Below the pieces are notes generated by a model. It was not told the DNA's origin, made no database searches, and worked only from the letters and a program-made list of their open reading frames with translations. A stretch of DNA of 64,000 nucleotides from Arenicola marina (taxonomy: Eukaryota; Annelida; Polychaeta; Arenicolidae). The position numbers and the translations under genes are program-made. Below are positions 24,255-39,200 of this stretch, piece by piece (position 1 is the stretch's first letter; every line of letters begins with the position of its first letter). Where the stretch lies: contig OZ025249.1 of assembly GCA_964019135.1 (NCBI GenBank), positions 35,167,759 to 35,231,758 of the forward strand, written 5' to 3'.

Positions 24255-27200
24255 GTAAGAAATGGAAACGCCGATAACATTACCTGGATTTAAAGATTAC
24301 ATATATACCGGAATTTAAGTAAAACTATGCCGTTAACTAGTAGATCTTGGCATCTGTAGACTTTAAATCTGGGTAATATACCATCAATTGTAGGACATGT
24401 AGGACATGGTATGAGCCGTATCGTGATCTAGAGGGATGTCACGGGGTCGGAGTTCACTTGGTGGTCATTGTTTTCTGTATAGTTCATGGTATTGTGGTTA
24501 CTGCTGCGTTATTTCTTCGTCATGTTGTTTCCTTAGTTTTTTCGACGTCTATACCAGGTCACTTACATCGCTATAGTGATTTCTTGTTGGCAGTTCGTAG
24601 CGATGCAATTAGTAAACTTCAACCACCTACCCTCTGGTCAAACTTACGTTCGGTGCACATTATTTATTTTGTAACAAACCAACCCGCCATTCTTTAAGTA
24701 GACTCTATTTACAGAAACACAGAGGTGTGCTAGATTAATCTTCTCTCTGCTAGGTGGTAAACTCCCTCCCTAAACGCATGGCGTCGATCGGTGGTGCGAG
24801 TCCCGCTGTGGTCATGTCTGTGTGATCGCAGGATGAAGATCCCATGTTTTTCTTCGAAAGAGTAGAAGGTCATCTCTTCTTTTCCTTCTTTCATTGACGC
24901 AATATGACCAGACATGGTTAAAGCGTCCTGAATGTACAACCATCCAACCCATGGTCGACGCAACAGTGACGAATGAAACCCACATGATATTGTCATGGGA
25001 AAGTACGCCCCGTCGGTTACTGGAGCCCCGTGATGTCGCAGGGACAGTCCTCATGGCAACTACATTATATCCGGTTGGCGTGCCTCAATGCCGTTATAAC
25101 GAACGACGGTCGTGTTGCAGGAGATGAGAGTCAAACCCCGAAAAACTCGACGATGATAGACACCAATCTTTTAAGATCGTATTTAAACTTCCTCTGTCAC
25201 TCTGCCACATGAATGTCCTAAATGTCATTGTCATTTACTTTGCAGACTTGAACCCTGATATCGTGACGACGTATCTCCATGACAACCACGAGTTCCTTGA
25301 GAAGTACGTCTTGAATCACGTCAGCCAGGATCAGATAGAGAAATGGTTGTCATGGAAATGCCACCAACAGAAGAACCGCTTGAAGAGCGATACAAACGGC
25401 GGTAAGCGAGGAGGGTGTGTGTGTGTGTGGCGGGGGGGGGGGGGCGGTGCATCCCGCGCTTTAAATATCTTTCGTAAAACGTGTTTTTTCCCCAAATAAT
25501 AGTGAAATTTAATGATGCAAAAAAACTAAAGCCCTTGCCAGAAGAGTATCATTTAGACATCTTGGCGAGCACAGATAATGTTTCGCTCAGCGTTGCAGTC
25601 ATGAACATTTATGAAGTGAGGTCGATATCGTAAAGGCGCTTGTCCGGTAAGTACCCAGGCTGACCTCGAGCTCTCAGCGACCAGCGATATCAATGGCACC
25701 CAACGTTACACACTGCCTGCTTCTGTGTCCCCCCGGTCTTTAGTTGCCAGGATAACCTCATTCCCTCGACCATCACCTTGTCAACGGGTCTCTGTCTTGA
25801 CCTTGTCTTGTCGACCTGTCGACAGGTCAGTCAATGGCTGTGTCCTGGTGCAGCTGCCATGTTCCCGGCGAGGGATGACTTGTTCGGGCAACTGGTCCTC
25901 AATGTATGGTTTGCCATATAATACCCCCCCCCCCCACTCAACACCCACTCCACACGCACCTCATAATGTGCAAGGTCAGCGAATTGAGGAGCGTAGATTC
26001 AGGCCAATCAATATGACCGGGGACCCCTGGGGAGTGGACGTATAACAAAGTACTTGACAGAGCCAGCGCTCGACCGTTAATTAAAGATCTAACATTACCG
26101 TGTAACCTATGCCAAGGCGGGTACACTGCCCCGTTCACCGTACCCCGACGCACTTCCGGTTCGTCATGGCTGACAGGGTTCTCATCAGCCATGCAGTTTT
26201 TCTCCACGTGTGGTTCACTGCGATCTACGGGCGGTTCAAGCTTCCTTTTCGCACTCCCTTTTCACCCCTGCCTCTCATGTCATTCACGCTAATATAATCA
26301 GTATATATATGGGAATTATATACGAATACGAACGAAATGTTATGTAGACTTTACATACACTATAGATGTGAGGGGATGTGTGATAGACATCGTCCGTCTG
26401 AAATAAGAAAATATCTGTGGCACAATGTTATTTATGTTCTGCTTGACTAGAATAATAATTTGCTGCTTACACTGGTTTCGCGGGTCACCTTTAACATGCA
26501 AACACAGCGTATATAAGAGTCGGTCGAAAATCTTATCGGGTAACCCTCAGAAAAGCTAATGAGCGATCGAGAGAAGAATGTGCGAGGGAGAAGAAAATAA
26601 TTCTGTCATAGAGACGCGGTATCAATTTAGGAGTGGACCCAAGCTCCCACCTCCCCCCACTCACACCCGTGGCAGAGTTCACGAGTGTTCTTGTAACATT
26701 ACGACTAACGCTTCCCTCTGTTTGCAGGAGAAAATGCTCACAGAAGTGCCAAAGACAGCATAACACGCTGGAAGGTGAGTCATGGCGTCAGCGTCCATTT
26801 TGATTGAGGGCTTTAATTGACTTATTATTTTTCCCTCTGGAACACCATCCGCACAAAAACCGGACGAATTTTATTGATCGTTAGGATTTGTATGGATTAC
26901 GTTGCTCTGTGGCGGTTTACATTTCAATGACTGGGCAGTTAAGGTATTTCAGATTCGATGAAATTACAGGGTTTTGCGGACAAGGGAGCATAACTGATCT
27001 GTTGTTATCTGACAGCATTCATACCCATTACCCCGCCGACGTGAGACCCGACCCGCGACCTCCTCGTGTCAGACCCAGGACTGATCGAGTCAATTTCCGG
27101 CCGCAGGGACCGCTGTATTATTGGCCCCCACCTGCTCCAATCCATGCCGAGCGAGAGACCCGGATGAAATTACCATAAATCAGGCGCAGCTCATATCTCT

Positions 27201-30200
27201 TCGGACCTCGGTTTTATATCTGGGGGCGTTTTTTATCGTCGTATTCCGCGGTCTACGTGAGATCTCAGTTCGGTGCGGACGGTTGATATACGCTTCGACA
27301 CAATTGGTGGCTCAGCGTCTAGTCCCGATTCCATCTTAATTCCTATGCATCTCATGGCAATCTGCACCCCCCCCCCCTCCCATGTTCACCTCCTGGGTTA
27401 TTTATTATCCCGCTCTACGCCGCTCTCTCTCTCGCTTGCTTTTTGCTCCGCGATAGGTCTCAATCTTCTTTTTTTTCTATTTGTATTCTTTCCACTCTCC
27501 TCCTGTCTTCTCGCTCAGGCTTGATTTTCAAGTGACAACATACTTAATTACGTCAAGGAGAAGAAATCCTTGGTAGAAGGCATGGCCTAAACAGGTCTCG
27601 ATCGAGACATAAGCGCTAGCGTGGTTTCACATATAGCAGCTATTCGAGATCCCGGCATGCGATAGGAGAGAGGGCTCATTTCACGGCTTGAACAGTTAAG
27701 TCAACAGCGAATGAGCGAGTGACATATAATGGGTTATAGGCTTTTTCGATGAAGTATACTGAGAAACTAAGCTATAATTCAACCCATCTGTTTCTGTATA
27801 AGCTCCCCCCCCCCCGCCCTACCCCTCATGATATATGGGCGGGGCTTCGCTTGTCAATTAGTAATTTAGTGTTAGTTCACGGGCGGATTTGAATTTAGGA
27901 ATTTGTCAAATTGAATCCATATTTTATGTATTTATTTGTACCGTCGGTTTTACTTAAAATAGTGGCCAACCAAAATAATAAGTATAATAACAACCCAGGT
28001 TTATATAGCTATGACTGGATCAGGTTTCCAACCTGTGATATTAACTGAGATCAAAGAAGAGTCCTCAATTTGAAATCCAGGGTTTATTCTAACAATGCAG
28101 GCAACACGAGTCAAATACTAACAGCCTTAGAAACAAGTAAAATCCATTATTATTATTATTATTATATGCCCATCGTGTGTTGGCAATGTGAAATGAATCC
28201 ATGGTTCCGAATGCAAAGCTCAACCTTAGGTTGTCGCTGGCAGATCAGTTGTAGGATATTCAAAACATGGTATTCTAAGTACTGGATAATGTTCTACCGA
28301 GTGCATGAATTGATTTAATATAATACTGATGCAATCGACTTCAGGTTCACGATCGTCCAGTAGTTGTCGAATTATGCCATGTGGTTCACATATAATTACT
28401 GTGATATACCAATAACCGGCGGAAACAACTGTCGGCCATATATGGAGAACTGTGTTTCATCATTGACTTTATCATTCATCACTGACTTTATCATTCACCA
28501 CTGACTTCATCATTCATCACTAACGTCATCATTCATCACTGACTGACTTTATCATTCATCACTGACTTCATCATTCATCACCGACTTCATCATTCATCAC
28601 TGACTGACTTTATCATTCACCACTGACTTCATCATTCATCACTAACGTCATCATTCATCACTGACGTCATCATTCATCACTAACGTCATCATCCATCACT
28701 AACTTCATCATTCATCACTGACTTCATCATTCACCACTGACTGACTTTATCATTCACCACTGACTTCATCATTCATCACTAACGTCATCATTCATCACTA
28801 ACGTCATCATTCATCACTGACTGACTTTATCATTCATCACTGACTTCATCATTCATCACCGACTTCATCATTCATCACTGACTGACTTTATCATTCACCA
28901 CTGACTTCATCATTCATCACTAACGTCATCATTCATCACTGACGTCATCATTCATCACTAACGTCATCATCCATCACTAACTTCATCATTCATCACTGAC
29001 TTCATCATTCACCACTGACTGACTTTATCATTCACCACTGACTTCATCATTCATCACTAACGTCATCATTCATCACTAACGTCATCATTCATCACTGACT
29101 GACTTTATCATTCATCACTGACTTCATCATTCATCACCGACTTCATCATTCATCACTGACTGACTTTATCATTCACCACTGACTTCATCATTCATCACTA
29201 ACGTCATCATTCATCACTGACGTCATCATTCATCACTGACTTCATCATTCATCACCGACTTCATCATTCATCACTGACGTCATCATTCATCACTGACTTC
29301 ATCATTCATCACTGACTGACTTTATCATTCATCACTGACTGACCACATCATTCATCACTGACTTCATCATTCATCACTGACTTCATCATTCATCACTGAC
29401 GTCATCATTCATCACTGACGTCATCATTCATCACTGACTTTATCATTCATCCCTGACTTTATCATTCATCACTGACTTCATCATTCATCACTGACGTCAT
29501 CATTCATCTCTGACTTTATCATTCATCATTGACTTCCACTGGATTTACTAAAAGGGATGCGTTAGCATGAAAGAGGAAATCAAATAACATCGTTGTAACT
29601 TGCGATGATACGTGAGAACGACACGCCGTGGAAATGGAAGTGAACTGCGGCGTAACTGGCACAACAAGGCACTTTAGGTTCATGGACGTGCTCTAGCCTG
29701 GTGAGCATGGTGACCTCAGTCGTGCCACTGCATTTACAATGTGCGATAATCACGAGACTAAAGCTCTCGTTTAAGACTGCCATGGGCACTAAACAGCTTG
29801 TGTATTTTCTGCCGTATGGGAGCGAGACCCGGCAGACCCCCACCCCCCCACCGCCACTGCTGTGACCTCACTAATCTCATCCAGTCGAAAACAAATAGTT
29901 GACCACTGGCCAAAAAAACGAAAAAAATGCTGCTCATACCAAAAAAAAATTCAGTTGGAAATCCTATATTGTCCTTATTGCATAAAGACAATAACACGGT
30001 AGTGTTGGGAACTGAAATAGATATGCTTTTCGAGACATTTCGTGTCAGGTTGATACACATGGGTGGGGGACCAAGCGTCATCCAACTGTTTGCGTTGTTG
30101 ACACTTTCTTGCAGCAAATTATTCATAAAGAGTTAACATTGAAGCAGATGCAATGCGGTCATGTTATTTATGCCAAACAATCTGAATTTTGTTTTTCAGA

Positions 30201-33200
30201 GAGGAAATTGCTGTATGAGTATTGCTTTAACTATTACGGTTATTTTATGGGAAAGGGTAATGTTACGTTATTTACTTTACAGTTTTCATTACAAGGCGAC
30301 AAGCGACACACAGTGCCGGACATGACACGTGACATCCACCAGAACCACAACAGACCGCAGGTCCTCAGCGAACTATCAGCCTGCATAGCGGCAGGTGGGT
30401 GGCAGGAATGGCTATAACATTGAGTATTAAGTGCGGAAGTTTAGAATGCTTTGTCTTTAATCAGGATGCCTGCAGTGCAGCACTGGCACACTTTGTCATT
30501 GGCTGACATCGTTGCAGGTGCACGCAACGCAACTCTAGAGTATATGGGCTTCATCCTTCCATACATATGCACAACATACACGAACACACGTGCTGTAACT
30601 GGGCCAAGAAACCTCCCGAGACGGATGAAATAATACCACGAATTAGCTGCCCAGGGCTGCTACACCGAAATTGAACCCAGGATGTGAAATAAAATTTAAA
30701 AAACCAACATGTCGGATTTTGTTTTTCAGCGATAGACGCGGACGGCTTCAACTTGTATCTGTTGGATGCCGAAGGTCAGGTGAGTCCACGCTCGATGGTT
30801 ATGGTGTCATAGCTGAGGTTTTGAATATATAATATGCTAATATGTAATATATAATTACAAGTTCAACATAAAATATTAATACATCTTATTTGTTCAATAT
30901 CTACTAAATATGGCACTTTTGCGTGAGAAACATGCAGTTGATATTCTCTAATTATAGTTTATTAACAACGTTGTCTGATGCTTTTTCAATCTACAAATTG
31001 TTGGACACAATTTGAATGCTTGTCATGCCCATCGTCGTAGTACTATCTGTCGCTTGTTTCACAACACAATACAACTGACAATACTATAGTTGAACGGTGT
31101 TTGTATCCTTCTAGGAAATCTACGACTACAAACCAAGTTCAAACGGGTGAGGGATTGTGTATTTTCCGAATCTGTGATTTGATCCAAATTTAAATGGCGT
31201 ATTCCACATATTTTCACATGTACGGTTGAAAGCCTAACTCTGCTGATGCCGTGACGCGATTTGTTACCTATGCCGCATGTTACCATATACGGCGGGTGGT
31301 CGTCTAAAGTACCTGTGAATGTGGCAGCATACATCTGGCACACGCATGGTTTATATCGCTTAACTCTGATCTCTACATCCAGAAACAAACCTTCACCGGA
31401 ATGTAGAAGGAAAGTGGGCCCAGGATCGAGTATCGCTGCGTACGTGGCACACACCAAGGAAACAACACGGTTACCGGAGTACACCACAGTGAGTGCCAGA
31501 TAAAACATATGTTAATATAGGCGCTCCATTTCCCTGCCTGTTGCATGTGTCCTTCAGTTAAAATATTAACACAATAATACCCTACCCGATTGCTTGCTGG
31601 TGCGTGCACACAAAATACTGGAGTAAACCGTCCCATGCGACCTAAGTGGCTAATTGTCCATATTTTGTCACTATTGCCTTACACATACATTTACGTCTAT
31701 GTTATTTATTACACATATTTACTCTTAATCTCTTATTTAAAATATGGTTATACATTGTATTGTATATACATATATAATGTAATGTCTATGACTCCATACT
31801 CCTATTACGTATATATATCTTACCACCATTAACTTATATTTTCGTCGCTGTGACTGTTTTTTTTTCTGTGCATTTGACTCATGATTAGCTGATCATGATT
31901 TATTGTAATCAACGCGTGAGATAGGAATACTGTGTAGGAAATCAAATAGGCCGGTATGAAGCCACAGGCGTCGATAATATTATGTCTATAACGACACCGC
32001 CACATGGAGACCCAGGACGCCCTTCGAGTGCTTCCTCACGCCTTGTTCTGCCGGCGTTAGTCTTCACAAGGAGGGACCGGCATGCGGGACGGCGGCCTCT
32101 TGCTCCCCCAGGGGCGGATCCAGGGCGGGGGGGGCCGACGCGGCCCCTGCCCCCCCCCCTTTGTGGCCGAAATTTGTATAATTTATACCATTTAACATAT
32201 GAAAACCAAAACCGGCCCCCCCTTTCCAGCATATCCTCCTATCCAGATTTTCTAGATCCGCCCCTGCCCCCCCCCCCTCCCCCACCACTGCTATCGATCT
32301 TCCCTTCCCTTCCTTGTGCCAGCCAGGAGATCAATCAATGCGTCACACATGTTAATGGCCAGGGCGGGGACCTGCTAGCCTGCGTCTCTGGCGTACGAGC
32401 GGCGAAGCGCGCCAACCACTTGTGTTTACAATGATCTACGACCCGAGACATCTTGGCATCGCCTGACGTGGAAATTGGGGGCTGGGGGAATGAGTATAAA
32501 TGACCATAGGGCGCGATATAACGGCGTTATATGGGAAGAAGCCTTGCCAATCTCCTTGGTTACAAACCACGCTAAACTCACATTGGTCGTCAAATGATAT
32601 TATTTTGTCGTGGGTCATTACTCTGTTGATCACGTGATCGGCTGTTTGTGTCCTGCTTGGGGGTGAGATTTATTGCGAAGCGCATTTGTCCCGTTGTATT
32701 GTTCACCTACATCGCGACTTCTTTGTGTATCCACCATCTGGGGAGAAAGCCTAATGCTGCAACAACCGTATTAATTAAATAATTCTGACGCAAAATTTCA
32801 GAACTTTCTTTTGTCGATATTTTGAACATGCGGTGTCGTATATGTTACCGCTTAAGTCGAGAAGTTAATTTGCTATCACCGCTGAGTTGTCTTTGATCGT
32901 CCACAGAATGACAAGTACCCAGAGGGCATTACCATTGGAGAGGAGCCCATCTTCTCAGTCTTACTACAACCCGTCCTGCATGCCAACGGCGATATTGCAG
33001 GTAAGACGTTCTAACTTCCATTGCACGAGTTTGGAAATATGTTAAGGGATGCACAACGTCTTATTCTGCATGTAGTAAAACTATTTACATGGTATTCATT
33101 AATCTTTTACTAGTTCTTATTCACTTATGTAGTCTCGAATACGATTTTAATAAAGAATTACGTATTCAATTTGGTTCATGAATGTCTGCATTTAGTAAAA

Positions 33201-36200
33201 CTATTTACATGGTACGTATTCATTAATCTTTTACCAGTTTTACTATAGTAAGTAGGATCCAAGTTAAAGTTCGCGCCAAAGCAGAACACAAGCGCATATT
33301 GACGCGAATTAGGTGATAAAAGTAGTGACTTGCCGTGGACAAATTATAATTGGTATATATTTGGTATATATATATCGGCGTAAGTATAGTTCAAGATGAA
33401 TCATGCACCAGACGACCACGCATTTTAAACATATCCTTACCCTATAATGTAGGTTGTAATGGTTTCATCTTAAATAATTAGGAGCTCACCAGGAGTTCTG
33501 GGGGTGGTAATTTCCTTGTTTCAATAAACGCTGTGTGTTCAGGTAGTTTTCAAGGACGAACAACCGCAAATATCATTTCCTGGCATTGATCGCCGATTAT
33601 GTGGATTATTGGGCGAACGCGGACTGGTTGTGTTCATCTCAAGGCAGCCCAGGCTCTGCCCTGTCCTCTTTCCCCTGCTCTACCCCTTCCCTCTACCTTC
33701 CCTTTCTCCATCCCACGGCTGCCAAGTCTTTACTCCCCTCCCCCCCCCCCTCGCCCCGCCCATTCCACATCCCGCTATCTTCCCCTTCTCCATCCCAAGG
33801 CAACCACGTCTGGACTACCCCTTCTCTCCCCCTCTCACTTCCCTTTCCCTACCTTCCTCTTCTCCATCCCAAGGCAACCACGTCTGGACTACCCCTCACC
33901 CTCTCACTTCCCTTTCCCTACCTTCCTCTTCTCCATCCCAAGGCAACCAATTCGTTACTCCCCCTCTCCCACCCCGTGCATCTCCCCCCCCCCGCGCCCC
34001 CGCACCCATCCCTTTCTCTATCCCGAGTCTGCTGCAATGTTTGTAATAGTAACAAACCAATCGTTTTTTACGTTATTGAAGCATCTTGTTTGTTCGTTGT
34101 CTTTAGGGGTGATTGAATTGTACAGAACAAGAGGCAACCACGCGTTCACTGTGAACGAAGAAGAGGTAAGAGTTGGATCTCTGGAGATACATTTGCAATG
34201 TTAAATAAATAATGTCTCGCTTTATTGTTATTGTCGTTGTTTTTATTTTTTTACTCTTTCATTTTATTTGTTGCGCAATAGTAACCAGCCTATTATCTAT
34301 CTATCTACACTCGCAGTTTTTTTATATTTGGTTTTCTTGATTTATAACTATTTTATTCATATTTCTAATGCTATTTCATTTCTATCTTTTCGATAGTAAA
34401 CATGTTTGGTACACAGAATGCAGATCTTTATATTTACCGTAGATATTTTTTTGCTATTGTCAACGAAAATAAACTGGAAACACATGGACATTGTACCTTT
34501 GCAGATTTCTTCCAGTATTTTAATGTTAATGAACGACCTGGTAACGCAAAGCCAAGAGGTAACAGCATTCCCGCATATGCCGTCTCCATAATATATGCTC
34601 TGTACATAGCACTCTTGAACCTAACCCGAAGTAGCTTCTAGATGAATGAGCATTATGCACGTTTAGCTGCCACATTCACCATCTCCTTAACAGACGTCTT
34701 TGTACATTAGATTTTGATTCTGATTCGTGAATTACTTTCTCATGTCATTGCGCCAATATTTTTGAAGATTTTTGAAGATTTTGGCATACGCTATCACCAA
34801 TGATCTTCCTTGCAATATACTTTTCAAAGTAATATTTGGGTTGCCCGCAATGCCGACAGAAACCGTTATACTCCTATACTGCACTTTGTATGTCAGATTA
34901 TTCTTAGAATGTATGCATTTTTAGTTGAACCTATAAATTATTGAAAACAGAAAAAAACAGTGGCTTGGATGCAAACGTGAATGACCTTTGGGATAGCAGT
35001 GGTAAATGGACTAAGACAACATTTTCGAAAAAGAAAAAAAATATTCTTAGATGGTTTTGTGTTTTGTTGTTGTAATAATTGCTTATATTTTATAATAGCG
35101 TAGCCACTAAATCACTGAAGACCAAGTAGTTGCATGTGGCGATTGTAACGCCAGGTGTATACGTGATTTTTTAACATGGTACGAATTTGTAAGGAGCCTG
35201 GGAGTGGTGTACCAGGTGTGATTTTAGATAACTCCCATTATTAGAAAGTGTCGTTGTTGTTTTATTTATAGCAAATAGGTCTTTTGGTCTTGACTTATTG
35301 CTATAGATCAATAGTGGAGCAATTGTTAGGTAATAGCAACGTTGTTCTACCTTCAACTGAGGATTTTTTTGAGGAACATCTGCACAGCTGCATGTACGAG
35401 AAACCAAATTGTTTCATGTTTATCACTGAATTCTCACTTATCATTCTACGGTCACCTACATGTATTAATATTAACCATAGAGGTTAGTATGGTTTTTGTA
35501 TTAATTCACTATATACAATGCCTGCACTCTGGTTCATGTAACCTAGCAAAGCGCAAAAATACAAAGTACACGAATAGAGGAATAGGGAGACGCGTAACCA
35601 CACCAGGAGATTGCCTGTTATATATGAGTGTTTTGGGATCTTTAATCACGAGTGATGACTAACGATTCCACAATATATTTCTCTTCCTCCTCAGGTCACG
35701 GCCAGCTTTGTGATCTGGGGTTCTGTGGCCGTCCACTATGCCGAGGTACTCATTCTCTCTGCCTAGTTCAATAGTGCAAATTCTGACCCACGATTTGACA
35801 CGTCTGTGGCAAGTGTGACAAGAAACGTCTCCGCACTTCAACTAACAAGCGTAGTTAACAAACTAACGGTGGTCATTTCAACAAACCACCTGAAACTACA
35901 TAATTGGTATATCAGAGAGAAAAGGTGGTTCATAAGATGGCCCAGCCGTCAACTGTTAGAATATGGTATAACAGAAGAGAAAGAGCTATTTAATCGATCA
36001 ATACATTTGATGGGTTAAGGCATTTGGTGTAATGTTTAACTTGTAACATTTGACTGAAAGCTTAAACGCATTAGATGTCACGTTTTTTAAGTAATAATGA
36101 ACTGAAAGTTTAACGCACTCGACGTCATTACTTAATTTGGAGCTAATTAACATGCGTTGTAAGTCAGGATTAGTACGTTGAAGCTATGACTACGACTATC

Positions 36201-39200
36201 CACTACACATGACCTGTATCATTTCTAACATTTAAAACCGAAATGCTTCTTTATCTCTTCCGCTACGTGACGTCACAACCTTCAGATGTACCACGGCATG
36301 ACTAAACAAAGAAAACTCAACGAGTTCCTCCTCACAGTTACCAAGTACGTTCCCTATCAAAGCTTAGCTGTGATCTGGGCGACCAGCTTACAAGTTATTT
36401 GTAGAACATATTCTGTAGCTGAATTGGATCAATATTTGGTGATCTTTTTTTGGTACTTCCTCACGTCGGCCGTGCGCACGTGCTGTACCGATTGCCGTCT
36501 GAATCTGCCAGAAAGTAAACTTAAAGATTGCTAAGGGGCCTCTTGCCAGATAATGCAATATTCATTGTAATTCATAATACTAATTGTTATGCCTCTAATA
36601 GATATATATACGCCAATGTCAACGATGATGGAAACTTCAGCATGATGGGGCTAATAAATGATGCCTAATGCCTTGGTTACGCCAGAATCCTGTTGACGGA
36701 AAATTGAAAATAGGGTTCAATGTCGATTTATTTTGTTTCAGATCGATATTCCAAGATATCGTTAGCATGGACACGGTTATAATGAAGATCATGGTTTGTA
36801 CAATAATTATTTGATTTTTTATAATTTGTTCATAGTCTCCAAATAAGTATCATCGGTTATCGTTATCATCCGTAGCATCAATAACAAAATCATGGAATTT
36901 TGCTTGTTATTTAGCCTGATGAATGTACATGAACTACGCAGCTATTTATTGTTGATGACATGTTATGATAAACGTGATCAACTTATGGAGGGTGGCTACT
37001 TATGGAGGGTTTTAATGTGATGTTCTTCTCTCGTTTCTATGGGAACGTTGTGGATCTCATCCCATCAGGGACACCTGTGTGACACCTGCAGTTTATCACT
37101 CGAAAACAATTTAATTCCTGAGCTCATATTGCATTTCTCGGAATTGCTGACTCGGAATATGCCGCATGCCGGCAATAATAAGAGACAATTGGGTTTATGC
37201 GTTAGTATTAGTTAGTAAAGTTTACTCTATTATTGTGATTTTCTTTATGATGATGTCACATTATCTGTTTTTCAGCACAGATATATATCAATGTATCCCT
37301 TTAATCAATGCCCTTTCTCCAGAACTATGCCCAGCGGTTAGTGAATGCAGACCGGGCTTCACTGTTTTTGTTAGACCACCATGGCAAAGAGTTGTTTGCC
37401 AGAATATTTGATGTTGGCAATGGAGAGGGACCCGTGGTGGCCGAGAAGCAGCGCAAAGAGATCAGGTCAGACTTCTCGAGGTCACCACTGGCCACATCAC
37501 GGGACTCTGTCGTGTCGTGCGTGATGGCAATGGCGACAACACCACCCCTCTGTGTGTAGCCCCCCCCCCACCCCCCACCCTCACTCCTTGACGTCTGTAT
37601 CTGATGGGCAATGATTGTTATACCGACAGGATATGGGCGGATGCAGCCCCAGCCGTATGTTGTACTGTGACCCGAGCACAGCATGTGGAAATGGGCATTT
37701 GCACTGTCACTGTACGCACCTACACCACATGGGTGCATACGTCATAAGTTCGTGTTCTTGTCATGACCGTCACTGGACGCCTACTGCAGAGCAAGGTGCC
37801 CATGTGAATGGTGCAGGCAGAGCGTTGTTCCTCCTTGCTGGTATACGAAAAGGTATACGTTGCTATGGTAGCGGTGAGGAGGACCACGTGAGGCGCGAGA
37901 TCCTGTACGGAGAAAACCATACCAAAAACAAGAATTGACTGTATATATATATAACAGGTATTCCTTTTCTCCTCGTCTTTTCATAACGCCTATTTCCGCA
38001 CTGACTCTTCCGCAACCGCTACACGTACACCCCTCTCTATTGTTGCCATGACAACCTTCTCGTCGTCATGGGAACGTCATGGGTATCGCTCTGGAACGGG
38101 ACGCGCTACAGAACTATGCTAAAAAGCTGGTGAATGCCGACCGCACGTCCCTCTTCCTGCTTGACAACCGCACCAAAGAGTTGTACGCCCGTGTCTTCGA
38201 CATGGGCGACGACACACAGGACGGCAACACGTCAGCCATTCAAAAAGAAATAAGGTTTGCCTCACATGACATCTGCACATCGCTCCGTTGTTATTATACG
38301 TGTTATGTCCACGAATAATCAACGTCATCGATGCAGCTAACCCCTCTCTTCTAGCCGAGGGGCTCCCTCTGCCTGCCACTGTCACCGCGCTGCTTTGTTA
38401 GGCTCCTCAAGCCGTTTCTAATAGCTGTGTTACGTATCTTCCCTCTCTGCTCGCAATGCCTGTACATAATTAGTTAATCAACTTAATTATATACTGGAGT
38501 AGTTGAAGTTTGCTACTGCTTCCTTGTCATTACTGCTCGTTTATTTGCGTAGTTGTTTCCCGCAGATAAAATGTATAGTGCGCATGTTAATTGCATCACT
38601 CCTCGAGCTGCTTATATTCGGAAGTTTATGATATCGCCTTCGGCTTCAGCAGCCAAACATTTTACCGGTAGTGGTAGCGTTAGTAGTTGCATTTGCTGCA
38701 TCCGTGGTCGCTGTTCCTTTCTTTGTTCTGTTCTTTGCATTCAGCATGAAGTGAAGCCCTGATGGGTTCACTCCCATTCAAGTGCCCTATGTTGTCACAG
38801 ATCAGACTGTCAGTCGTATCACAATGCGGTTCATAATAGTCACAATGGTGTTGGTGTGCATGCTTTCTTAAAGTTGCATATCGAGCTGTATTTTGCGCAT
38901 AAGAACACAAACTTAAAGCCTTAAGGTTCATAACAAACTACAAACACCTACCATATCCAGCACCAATTATCTGCAATGACGAAAACAATCCAACTTCTTG
39001 AATTTTCCCTTCACAAAAGTGAACACTTGTACCTGTGAAACGTCATAAACGTGTGTACACATGTTGTTTACCGGTCCCACCAACAGGGGGCGCCCTAGCC
39101 CCAAACTATGTCCAACAACAGAAGCGTCTAGAGCGTCAATTCCCCTTGCCGGCGGCCGTTGACACTGTATTTGGAATGGTTGAACCTCAAAGTCAACAGG

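Noticed and set aside
33586-34204. Pro/Ser-rich frames of 145-201 codons on +
   Set aside because: Low-complexity pyrimidine tandem repeat in a PDE10 intron; only the short exon 34107-34165 inside it is real.
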